A DNA stretch of 64,000 nt from Natronosporangium hydrolyticum (GTDB taxonomy: Bacteria; Actinomycetota; Actinomycetes; Mycobacteriales; Micromonosporaceae), in contig NZ_CP070499.1 of the NCBI RefSeq assembly GCF_016925615.1, positions 4,340,001 to 4,404,000 of the forward strand, written 5' to 3'. The translations under genes were made by a program, and so were the position numbers. The notes under the pieces were generated by a model. That model saw only the letters and a list, made by a program, of their open reading frames with translations, was not told the DNA's origin and made no database searches. Shown piece after piece: positions 1 through 7,289 of the stretch. How positions within the stretch are numbered: position 1 is the stretch's first letter; each line of letters opens with the position of its first letter.

Positions 1-533
1 CGGATCTGCTCCACCAACCGGGGCGCCAGGCCCAGGCTGGGTTCGTCGAGCAACAGGTAGCGCGGGTCGGCCATCAGCGCCCGTCCCATCGCCAGCATCT
101 GCTGCTCGCCGCCGGAGAGGTAGCCCGCGTGGTCGCGGCGCCGCTTCGCCAGCACCGGAAACAGGTCGTACACCCGCTGGCTGCGGGTTCGGACCTGGCG
201 CGGGTTGGTGTAGCCGCCGATTCGGAGGTTCTCCTCCACGGTGAGCTCGGCGAAGATCCGTCGGCCCTCCATCACCTGCGCCACCCCCCGGCGCACCAGG
301 GCGGCGGGGCGCAGCTGGCCGACCCGCTCGCCGTCCAGCGTGACCGCACCTCGCGCGATCTTGCCGTGGTGGACGTCGAGCAGTCCGGTAAGCGCCCGGA
401 GCAGCGTGCTCTTGCCAGCTCCGTTGCCGCCGAGCAGGGCGACGATCTGCCCTGGTGGAACCGACAGGCTCACGCCGCGGAGCACGAGCATGATGTCGTC
501 GTAGACGACCTCGAGGTTCTGCACCTGCAACAT
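1..533 (-). CDS. Branched-chain amino acid type ABC transporter ATP-binding protein, LivF-like (3' end outside window)
   Basis: Translating the minus strand from the ATG at 533 gives an ABC ATPase that is still open at base 1, so the C terminus is missing. Walker A (GGNGAGKST) lies near residues 35-43, the signature LSGGEQQ near 139-145 and Walker B (YLLLDEPS) near 159-166. The short N terminus and MEGRRIF after the first subdomain fit the LivF subfamily, which energises uptake of branched-chain amino acids or other small carboxylates at the inner face of the membrane. It is divergent from a kinase/acyl-CoA dehydrogenase pair, which suggests a catabolic substrate; that is inference. The rest of the operon would lie to the left of the window. 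Confidence 0.9.
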   Translation of the reverse strand, partial: MLQVQNLEVVYDDIMLVLRGVSLSVPPGQIVALLGGNGAGKSTLLRALTGLLDVHHGKIARGAVTLDGERVGQLRPAALVRRGVAQVMEGRRIFAELTVEENLRIGGYTNPRQVRTRSQRVYDLFPVLAKRRRDHAGYLSGGEQQMLAMGRALMADPRYLLLDEPSLGLAPRLVEQI

Positions 534-560
534 CGCTCGGCTCCCGAGGGGTTGGTGCCG

Positions 561-581
561 TAAACTAACACCGGTAGTTTA
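561..581. promoter_or_regulatory. Candidate TetR-type operator
   Basis: A 21-bp inverted repeat, TAAACTA-N7-TAGTTTA, lies in the 175-bp divergent region between the LivF-like gene and the APH/ACAD pair. Arms and spacing resemble operators of TetR regulators of acyl-CoA catabolism. No regulator gene is visible in the window, so the assignment rests on symmetry and position only. Confidence 0.45.
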
Positions 582-708
582 GTAGGTCACACTTGACGGC
601 CACAAGTTACCGGCAAGTTAACCTGCGGTCACCCCCCAAGCAAGGGACCGCACAGGCAAATTTCCGGCCACCCCCGGCCCCGGCCAACCACCGCAGGAGA
701 GGCGGAGA

Positions 709-1737
709 GTGATGACCCCAGCACTACCCGGACTCGATCTGGACCGGCTCGCGGAGTATCTGGCCAGCACCCGGCCGGAGCTCGCCACCGGCCCGCTCAC
801 CGGGCAGCTACTGCCCGGCGGCCGTTCCAACCTGACCTACGTCGTCACCGACGGCGCCCAGGAGTGGGTGCTGCGGCGGCCGCCGCTGGGCCACGTCCTC
901 GGCACCGCCCACGACATGGCGAGGGAACACCGAGTGATCTCCGCGCTCGCCGAGACCGAAGTCCCGGTCCCGGAGGCGCTCCTGCTCTGCACCGACCCCG
1001 CGGTCCTCGGCGCTCCCTTCTACCTCATGTCCCGGGTCGACGGCGAACCGCTGCGATCCCCGAAGCAGACCGCCGCGCTCACCACCGACCGGGCCACCGG
1101 CATCGCCACCGCCATGATGGCGACCCTGGCTGCGCTGCACCGGGTCGACCCCGCTGCGGTAGCGCTCACCGACTTCGGCCGACCCGCCGGCTTCCTCGGC
1201 CGGCAGGTCCGCCGATGGTCCACACAGCTCGCCAACTCCCGCAGCCGGGAGGTCGCCGGCATCGACGAACTCGCCGCCCGGCTGGCCGACCCGGTGCCCG
1301 ACAGCCCGGCACCAGCCATCGTGCATGGCGACTTCCGGCTGGAGAACCTGCTGATCGACGGGGACCGGATCACTGCGGTGCTGGACTGGGAGATGTCCAC
1401 GCTCGGCGACCCGCTGACCGACCTCGGGCTCCTGCTCGTCTACTGGGAGATCGTGCCGCAACTGCAGAGTCCGCTGCTGCTCGGCGTCGGGCCCGCCCAC
1501 GGCTTCCCCGCCGGAGCCCAGCTACGCCACTGGTACCAGGCCGCGACCGGCCACGACACCGGCGCCGTCGACTGGTATGTCGCGCTCGGCTGCTTCAAAC
1601 TCGCCGTAATCCTGGAAGGAATCCACTATCGCTACTGCCACGGCCTGACGGTGGGGGACGGCTTTGACCACATCGGGCCGCTGGTCCCCCCGCTGGTGGG
1701 GCACGGCCTCGCCGCGCTCGCCAGCTACGAGAGTTAA
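709..1737 (+). CDS. APH-fold phosphotransferase family protein (ACAD10/11-associated type)
   Basis: 342 residues from a GTG at 709; an ATG follows immediately at 712, and the purine-rich GGAGAGGCGGAGA serves either. It has the aminoglycoside-phosphotransferase kinase fold: the catalytic loop HGDFRLEN is near residue 205 and the metal-binding VLDWE near 225. Proteins of this type are regularly encoded next to, or fused to, acyl-CoA dehydrogenases of the ACAD10/11 group, where the kinase phosphorylates a 4-hydroxyacyl-CoA so that the dehydrogenase can eliminate phosphate. The gene directly downstream, 10 bp away, is such a dehydrogenase, so the two probably act together in hydroxy-fatty-acid or lactone breakdown. 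An antibiotic kinase role is unlikely given the context. Confidence 0.88.
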   Translation: MMTPALPGLDLDRLAEYLASTRPELATGPLTGQLLPGGRSNLTYVVTDGAQEWVLRRPPLGHVLGTAHDMAREHRVISALAETEVPVPEALLLCTDPAVLGAPFYLMSRVDGEPLRSPKQTAALTTDRATGIATAMMATLAALHRVDPAAVALTDFGRPAGFLGRQVRRWSTQLANSRSREVAGIDELAARLADPVPDSPAPAIVHGDFRLENLLIDGDRITAVLDWEMSTLGDPLTDLGLLLVYWEIVPQLQSPLLLGVGPAHGFPAGAQLRHWYQAATGHDTGAVDWYVALGCFKLAVILEGIHYRYCHGLTVGDGFDHIGPLVPPLVGHGLAALASYES

Positions 1738-1747
1738 GGAGCCGACC

Positions 1748-2971
1748 ATGGAATTCGGCCACGACGAGCAGACCCGCGAACTACTGGCGACGCTGCAGGC
1801 CTTCATGGACGAACACATCTACCCGGCCGAACCAATCCTCGCCGACGAACTCGCCGCGAACCCGGAGAGCTGGGACGCGCCCCCGATCATCGCCCGGCTC
1901 CAAACTCAGGCGCGGGACCTCGGTCTCTGGAACCTCTTCCTGCCGCACGAGGCCGGCGGCGCACTGACCAATGTGCAGTACGCCCCGATCGCGGAGCTGA
2001 CCGGCCACAGTCCATCGCTGGCCCCGGCCGCGCTGAACTGCGCCGCTCCCGACACCGGCAACATCGAGCTGCTCGCCCGCTACGGCACCCCGGAGCAGCG
2101 CCGACGGTGGTTGGAACCGCTGTTGGCGGGAACGATCCGGTCCGCCTTCTGCATGACCGAACCCCAGGTGGCATCTTCCGACGCCACCAACGTCGCCACC
2201 CGGATCACCCGGGACGGCGATGAGTGGGTGATCACCGGCGAGAAGTGGTTCGCCACCGGCGCGATGAGCTCCCAATGCGCCTTCTTCATCGTCATGGGCA
2301 AGACCGACCCCGCCGCCGACCGGCACCGGCAGCAGTCGATGGTGCTGGTCCCCCGCGACACGCCGGGCGTCACGATCCGGCGCGGCCTGTCGGTGCTGGG
2401 CTTCGCGGACCGCTCCCACGGCGGCCACGCCGAAATCTCGTTCCAGGCGGCGCGGGTACCCGCCGACCACGTGATCGGCGGGGTCGGCGAAGGCTTCGCG
2501 ATCGCCCAGGCGCGGCTGGGGCCGGGCCGCATCCACCACTGCATGCGACAGCTGGGCGCGGCCGAACGGGCACTGGCGCTGCTCTGCGCCCGTGCGGTGG
2601 ATCGGGTCAGCTTCGGCCGGCCGCTGGCCGACCAGGGCATGGTGCAGGACTGGATCGCCGAAGCCCGGGTCACCATCGAACAGCTCCGGCTGCTGGTGCT
2701 GCGGGCCGCCTGGGTGATCGATCAGCACGGCAACCGGGCCGCCCATCGCGACGTGCAGGCGATCAAGATCGCCGTACCCCGGGCGGTCGAATGGATCATC
2801 GACAAGGCGATCCAGACCTACGGCGCCGCCGGCCTCAGCCAAGACACCCCGCTCGGCATGCTGTGGGCAAATGCCCGCTCGCTCCGGCTGGCCGATGGCC
2901 CGGACGAGGTGCACAAGGCGTCACTGGCGCGGCAGGAACTCCGCCGCTACCGAGCCTCTGGCCGATCATGA
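1748..2971 (+). CDS. Acyl-CoA dehydrogenase family protein (ACAD11-like)
   Basis: 407 residues from the ATG at 1748; a longer reading frame runs upstream through the kinase gene, but TAAGGA just before 1748 is the plausible ribosome site and the family N terminus starts here. FAD-dependent acyl-CoA dehydrogenase with the expected middle motif FCMTEPQVASSD and a C-terminal helical domain ending DGPDEVHKAS, where the Glu fits the catalytic base position of ACAD10/11-type enzymes. It is likely co-transcribed with the kinase upstream. Together they fit CoA-ester catabolism of hydroxylated acids in the cytoplasm. The stop codon lies inside a 30-bp palindrome. Confidence 0.93.
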   Translation: MEFGHDEQTRELLATLQAFMDEHIYPAEPILADELAANPESWDAPPIIARLQTQARDLGLWNLFLPHEAGGALTNVQYAPIAELTGHSPSLAPAALNCAAPDTGNIELLARYGTPEQRRRWLEPLLAGTIRSAFCMTEPQVASSDATNVATRITRDGDEWVITGEKWFATGAMSSQCAFFIVMGKTDPAADRHRQQSMVLVPRDTPGVTIRRGLSVLGFADRSHGGHAEISFQAARVPADHVIGGVGEGFAIAQARLGPGRIHHCMRQLGAAERALALLCARAVDRVSFGRPLADQGMVQDWIAEARVTIEQLRLLVLRAAWVIDQHGNRAAHRDVQAIKIAVPRAVEWIIDKAIQTYGAAGLSQDTPLGMLWANARSLRLADGPDEVHKASLARQELRRYRASGRS

Positions 2972-2983
2972 TCGGCCAGAGGC
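2954..2983. terminator. 30-bp perfect palindrome at a convergent junction
   Basis: A perfect palindrome centred on GATCATGATC, covering the stop codon of the acyl-CoA dehydrogenase gene; a second partial copy of the core (TCATGATCGGCC) follows at about 2994. It could act as a bidirectional terminator between this gene and the sigma factor gene reading the other way. There is no T-run. It belongs to a family of similar elements elsewhere in the window. Confidence 0.6.
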
Positions 2984-3017
2984 CGGGAGCCGCTCATGAT
3001 CGGCCAAGGGCTCGGGA

Positions 3018-3956
3018 TCAGGCGGTCTGCAGCCCTTCCGCCCGGGCCAGCTCCCGCAGCCGGCCCAGCGCCTGGATCTCCAGCTGCCGGATCCGCTCCC
3101 GAGAGAGCGAGAACCGGGATGCGACCTCGGTAAGCGAGTGCTCCCGGCCGTCCTCCAGGCCGTAGCGCGCCCGCATAATGCCGGCGGAGCGGTCGTCGAG
3201 GTGGTTGAGCAGGCTCTCGATCCGCTGCCGCTCCAGCCCGGAGAGGACGACCTCTTCCGGGGAGGGCTCATCCGAGTCGGCCACCAGGTCACCCAGGTTG
3301 GTGTCGCCGTCGTCGCCGACCGGGGTGTCCAGCGACACCGTGTCCTGCGACCACCGCTTCAGCTCGTTGACCCGCTCCACGGTCACCCCGAGCGCGTCCG
3401 CCACCTGCTCCGGTTGCGGGTCCGCGCCCATCTCCCGGGTCAGTTGCCGGACCACGTTGCGCATCCGGTTGACATCCTCCACCAGGTGCACCGGCAGCCG
3501 GACGGTCCGCTCCTGCTGGGCGATCGCCCGCGAAATTGCCTGCCGGATCCACCAGGTGGCGTAGGTCGAGAACTTATAGCCGCGCTCGTAGTCGAACTTC
3601 TCCACCGCCCGGACCAGTCCGGTGTTGCCCTCCTGGATCAGGTCCAGCATCGGCATCCCGGAGCGGACGTACCGGCGGGCGATGGAGACGACAAGCCGCA
3701 GGTTGGCACGGATGAACAGGTCTTTTGCCCGGTCCCCTTCCGCCACCAACTGCACCAGCTCACTGCGCTGCACACCAGCCGGGATCTCCCCCTCGGCGAG
3801 CAGGTTGGCCGCGTACAGGCCGGCCTCGATCGCCTTCGAGAGATCAACCTCTTTGGCCGCGTCGAGCAGCGGCGTCCGGGAGATCTCGTGCAGGTAGACT
3901 CCGACCAAGTCGCGTTCTTCAGCGACCTCGTCGGTGCGAATCGTCATCGTCTCCAC
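3018..3956 (-). CDS. RNA polymerase sigma factor, sigma-70 group 2 (HrdB/SigB-like)
   Basis: 312 residues when started at the GTG at 3956, which has GGAGGAGA four bases upstream; a longer ATG start at 3992 lacks such a site. Region 1.2 is DLVGVYLHEISRTPLL, region 2 contains FDYERGYKFSTYATWWIRQA (DNA melting and -10 recognition), and region 4 ends with an HTH around LTEVASRFSLSRERIRQLE. The long acidic region 1.1 of the principal sigma factor is absent, so this is a principal-like, non-essential sigma factor such as those used for stress or stationary-phase promoters in actinomycetes. It stands alone, convergent with the upstream pair and divergent from an SDR gene, and no anti-sigma gene is adjacent. 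Confidence 0.93.
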   Translation of the reverse strand: METMTIRTDEVAEERDLVGVYLHEISRTPLLDAAKEVDLSKAIEAGLYAANLLAEGEIPAGVQRSELVQLVAEGDRAKDLFIRANLRLVVSIARRYVRSGMPMLDLIQEGNTGLVRAVEKFDYERGYKFSTYATWWIRQAISRAIAQQERTVRLPVHLVEDVNRMRNVVRQLTREMGADPQPEQVADALGVTVERVNELKRWSQDTVSLDTPVGDDGDTNLGDLVADSDEPSPEEVVLSGLERQRIESLLNHLDDRSAGIMRARYGLEDGREHSLTEVASRFSLSRERIRQLEIQALGRLRELARAEGLQTA

Positions 3957-4288
3957 GCTGTCTCCTCCCCCGTTGTCAGCGGTGCTGGCCATCTACACAA
4001 CGGATGACGCCCCGACATGATTCCTCGTTGCCGCCCGAATGAAACGAAAGTTCGCGGCAAGACTGTCACGCCGGCCTGGATGCCGGCTGAGAGCTGCCCG
4101 GCTCGAGGCGATAAGCCCTGTTTCACGTCGTTGTCGGGTCGGGGCCAGACCCGAATCCACCACGATCATCCCACCATCCAACCGCCGTAACCGCAGTGAC
4201 CGGGATCACTAACGCTCTGCGACCCTGATCACTCCGGACAGGCCCCGCTGGGCCCCGCCGGAGACCGGACAACGCTACCGTGATCGGC

Positions 4289-4972
4289 ATGACTCGGGCG
4301 ACAGCATTGATCACCGGCGCCAGCGGCGGCCTCGGCGCCGCCGTCAGCGCACACTTCCTGGCCCAGGGCTGGCGGGTGGTCGCCCCGGTCCGGCCGGGTA
4401 CCGCCCCGGCCCGGATTCCCGACGGGGTTTCGATGGCCGCGGCCGACCTCACCGACCCGGACGCCGTCGGCGCGACGGTCGAGCTCGCCACCGCCGCCCG
4501 TACCGCCCCGCTGCGGGCCGTGGTGAACCTGGTCGGCGGATTCCAGGCCGGGCGGCGGGTCCACGAGACGCCGCTCGCTGATTTCGAAGCCATGCTCACC
4601 TTGAATCTGCGCCCGACCTACCTGGTCACCGCCGCCGCCCTGCCACACCTCGTAACCACCGGCGCGGGGGCCGTAGTGTGCGTCTCCGCCCAAGCCGCGA
4701 CGCGCCCGTTCACCGGTGCCGCCGGCTACGTCACCGCCAAGGCGGCGGTGCTGGCCTTCGCCAACGCGGTCGCGGTGGAGTACCAACCGGCCGGGGTTCG
4801 CAGCAACACCGTCCTGCCCGGGGTGATCGACACCCCCGGCAACCGGCGCGCTATGCCGGACGCCGACCGGTCCGGTTGGGTGGCGCCGGCCGACCTGGCC
4901 CGGGTCATCCACTTTCTCGCCAGTGACGAATCCGCGCCCACCACCGGAGCAGCGCTGCCGGTGACCGTCTGA
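4289..4972 (+). CDS. SDR family NAD(P)-dependent oxidoreductase
   Basis: 227 residues from the ATG at 4289 (an in-frame GTG lies 9 bases upstream). Classical short-chain dehydrogenase: the nucleotide-binding TGASGGLG is near the N terminus, NLVG near residue 75, and the catalytic YVTAK follows CVSAQAA at about 147. The substrate cannot be told from sequence. A TACCGT hexamer ends 7 bases before the ATG and there is no Shine-Dalgarno, so the message may be leaderless. It is monocistronic. Confidence 0.88.
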   Translation: MTRATALITGASGGLGAAVSAHFLAQGWRVVAPVRPGTAPARIPDGVSMAAADLTDPDAVGATVELATAARTAPLRAVVNLVGGFQAGRRVHETPLADFEAMLTLNLRPTYLVTAAALPHLVTTGAGAVVCVSAQAATRPFTGAAGYVTAKAAVLAFANAVAVEYQPAGVRSNTVLPGVIDTPGNRRAMPDADRSGWVAPADLARVIHFLASDESAPTTGAALPVTV

Positions 4973-4981
4973 CCACCTCGT

Positions 4982-5050
4982 ACCGGACCACGCCGCACCC
5001 CGGACCACGCCGTACCCCGGAGCACGCCACAGCGCGACCACGCCACCCTG
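4982..5050. repeat. Short degenerate tandem repeat
   Basis: Three to four imperfect copies of a unit of about 17 bp, CCGGACCACGCCGYACC, lie between the SDR and MHYT genes. The copies diverge progressively to the right. It may be simple slippage in GC-rich intergenic DNA; no function is evident. Confidence 0.6.
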
Positions 5051-5156
5051 CTGCGTACCCGGTCGGGGGTACGCAACCGTGAACAAGATCACCTAGATCT
5101 TGATAGCGGACAATATGTGCGACGGGCTGTCCAACTCCCATGCCGGAATATGTGCC

Positions 5157-6005
5157 ATGGTCGAGGTGCACCACTTTGCATACGGTTGGTTCAACCCCGT
5201 CATGGCGTTCAGTATCGCCTTCCTCGGGTCGCTGCTAGGACTCGGCTGTACCGCCCGGGCGCGCGACGCCGGCAGTGCCCGCCGCCGCGCCCGGTGGCTC
5301 GCGCTCGGCGCGATCTCCATCGGCGGGGCGGGGATCTGGCTGATGCACTTCATGGCGATGCTCGGGTTCGACGTGCCCGCAGGCGAGGTTCGCTACGACC
5401 CCGGACTTACCGCCCTGAGCATGGTGATCGCGGTGGTGACCGTCGGTATAGGACTGTTTGTCGTCGGGATGGGCCGGCGGACCGTCCCCCGGCTGATCTT
5501 CGGTGGCGTCCTCACCGGCGTCGGTGTGGTGTCGATGCACTACACCGGGATGGCCGCGATGCGGCTCCCCGGCGAGGTGCACTACGACGCGAACCTGGTG
5601 GCGGCCTCGGTCGCGATCGCGGTCGTGGCCGCCACCGTGGCGCTGTGGTTCGCGGTCTCGGTACGGCGGGGCGCCCACCTCGCCGCGGCGGCGTTGCTGA
5701 TGGCGGTGGCGATCGCCGGCATGCACTACACCGGCATGGCCGCCGTACACGTAGAGCTGACCGACCCGCTCGCCGAGGTTTCCGGGATGACCTCGATGCT
5801 GCTGATCGTCCCGATGACGGTGCTGGCGGCCGGGACCCTGCTGGCGACCGCGTTCAACGCCCTACAGGCGATGACCGAGGAGGAGTTGGACGCGCCGCTG
5901 CCCCCACCGGAGCCGGCAGCGGACTCTGCGGCCACCGGCGGCGGCCCGCCGGCTCCCGGCTTCCCGCCGCCGGGCTGGCGGCGCGGGTCGGCCGGCCCAC
6001 GTTGA
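5157..6005 (+). CDS. MHYT-domain integral membrane sensor
   Basis: 282 residues from the ATG at 5157; upstream in-frame starts at 5100 (TTG) and 5115 (ATG) are also possible and no ribosome site is strong. The N terminus HHFAYGWFNPV and the MH[FY]x motifs (MHFM, MHYTGMAAM, MHYTGMAAV), placed at the outer ends of successive membrane helices, define the MHYT domain, proposed to bind a metal and sense oxygen, CO or NO. About seven transmembrane segments are visible. No cyclase, phosphodiesterase or kinase output domain follows; the protein ends in a Pro/Gly/Ala-rich cytoplasmic tail. Its last 150 bp overlap the WhiB gene on the other strand. Confidence 0.88.
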   Translation: MVEVHHFAYGWFNPVMAFSIAFLGSLLGLGCTARARDAGSARRRARWLALGAISIGGAGIWLMHFMAMLGFDVPAGEVRYDPGLTALSMVIAVVTVGIGLFVVGMGRRTVPRLIFGGVLTGVGVVSMHYTGMAAMRLPGEVHYDANLVAASVAIAVVAATVALWFAVSVRRGAHLAAAALLMAVAIAGMHYTGMAAVHVELTDPLAEVSGMTSMLLIVPMTVLAAGTLLATAFNALQAMTEEELDAPLPPPEPAADSAATGGGPPAPGFPPPGWRRGSAGPR

Positions 6006-6360
6006 TCCGGCCGCCGGCGCGGGCCCGCCGCTGGTGGCTGCTGACCTGACAGGTCCGGCCGCAGTAGCGGGGCACACCGCCGCTCTCGGTCAGCCGCACC
6101 GGTCGCAGCCCGCAGTTGGCACAGATCAGCGGGACCACCGTGTAGCCACGGGAGGTCTCGACGAGCAGCATGCCACCCCTGATCACCCCATTGTCCCGCT
6201 GCTGCACGGCATCTTCCAGGCAGCGCTCGCGGACCGGGCAGGACAGGCACAACCGGACCGCACTCGGCCACATCGGACGGTCATCCGACGACCACCAGGT
6301 GGGGTTCCCGCCCGCGCACGCGGCGCGCTGCCACCACCGTTCACTGTCGATAACATTCAT
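5854..6360 (-). CDS. WhiB-family (Wbl) regulator with a second Cys cluster
   Basis: 168 residues from the ATG at 6360, preceded by AAGGAGAG. The iron-sulphur cluster cysteines are C15, C38, C41 and C47 in the usual C-x22-C-x2-C-x5-C order, followed by a GVIRGG turn in place of the canonical G[VI]WGG. Unusually, a second set, C80-x2-C83 and C100-x3-C104, forms a zinc-ribbon-like module, after which the tail becomes Arg/Pro/Ala-rich. The start lies 11 bp after the stop of a sugar ABC permease, so it is the last gene of that operon. Wbl proteins bind sigma region 4 or DNA and respond to redox; here it may link redox state to sugar uptake, which is inference. The 3' part overlaps the convergent MHYT gene by 152 bp, so the exact C terminus deserves care. 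Confidence 0.85.
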   Translation of the reverse strand: MNVIDSERWWQRAACAGGNPTWWSSDDRPMWPSAVRLCLSCPVRERCLEDAVQQRDNGVIRGGMLLVETSRGYTVVPLICANCGLRPVRLTESGGVPRYCGRTCQVSSHQRRARAGGRINVGRPTRAASPAAGSREPAGRRRWPQSPLPAPVGAAARPTPPRSSPVGR

Positions 6361-6371
6361 CAGGCTCTCCT

Positions 6372-7289
6372 TTACTTTGTCGAGCCGGCGAGGACACCGT
6401 GTACGAAATAGCGCTGGAACGCGAAGAACACGATCAGCGGCACAGTCATGGATACGAACGCACCGGGGCCGATGACGTCGATGTTCGACGAGAAGGCCCG
6501 CATCTGCTCCCGCAGCGCGTAGGTGATCGGTGCGTTCTCTGAGGTGGCGAAGACCAGCGCCACCAACAGGTCGTTCCACACCCATAGGAATTGAAAGATG
6601 GCCAGCGAGGCGATCGCCGGGCCGGACAGCGGCAGCACCACCCGGCGGAACACCGCCGCCTCGGTACCACCGTCGAGCCGGGCCGCTTCGATGAGGTCCC
6701 GGGGGATCTGCCGAAAGAAGTTGCGAAGCAGGAACACCGCCAGCGGCAGGCCGAACGCGACGTGGAAGGCGACCACCCCCGCGACGTGCCCGTAGATGCC
6801 GAGCAGCCCGAAGAGTCGGGCGTTCGGGATGATCGCCACCTGGACCGGCACCACGATCAGTGCCACCAGCACCACGAAGAGCCAGTCCCGGCCGCGAAAC
6901 TCCAACCAGGCCAGCGCGTACGCCGCGAACGAGCCGATCACCACCACCAGCACCGTGGCGGGTACGGTAATCAGCACTGTGTTCCATAGTGAACGCAGGA
7001 TGGTCTCGTTGCCGAGCAACGCGACGTAGTTGTCGACGGTCAGTTGACTCGGCCGGGTCAGCGCCGTCCACCACCCGGTCGCACTGTTGTCCGCGGTGCT
7101 CCGCAGACTGGCGATCGCCAGGCCGAGGGTGGGCAACATCCAGATCAGCGTGATCGTCAACAACGCCACCTGGCTCGCCACGCCGCCAAGCCGGCGCGCC
7201 AGCCTGGTGCCGAGGCTGGGCTTCGGCGGCCCGACCGGGGTCGTACCAGCCGGCCGCAGCTCCGGCACCCTGGTGTCGACGAAGGTCAT
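6372..7289 (-). CDS. Carbohydrate ABC transporter permease, MalG type
   Basis: 305 residues from the ATG at 7289, which shares its A with the TGA of the upstream permease gene (TGATG), indicating translational coupling. Six membrane helices are visible, and the cytoplasmic EAA loop reads EAARLDGGTEAAVFRRVVLPL, the contact for the ATPase subunit. It is typical of CUT1 (oligosaccharide) importers. The operon has no ATPase gene, as is common in actinomycetes that share an MsiK-type ATPase among several CUT1 systems. A longer reading frame extends upstream through the MalF-like gene but is not coding there. Confidence 0.92.
   Translation of the reverse strand: MTFVDTRVPELRPAGTTPVGPPKPSLGTRLARRLGGVASQVALLTITLIWMLPTLGLAIASLRSTADNSATGWWTALTRPSQLTVDNYVALLGNETILRSLWNTVLITVPATVLVVVIGSFAAYALAWLEFRGRDWLFVVLVALIVVPVQVAIIPNARLFGLLGIYGHVAGVVAFHVAFGLPLAVFLLRNFFRQIPRDLIEAARLDGGTEAAVFRRVVLPLSGPAIASLAIFQFLWVWNDLLVALVFATSENAPITYALREQMRAFSSNIDVIGPGAFVSMTVPLIVFFAFQRYFVHGVLAGSTK

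Noticed and set aside
4982-5050. Tandem repeats as a CRISPR array
   Set aside because: Units are adjacent and degenerate with no spacers, and no cas genes are present.
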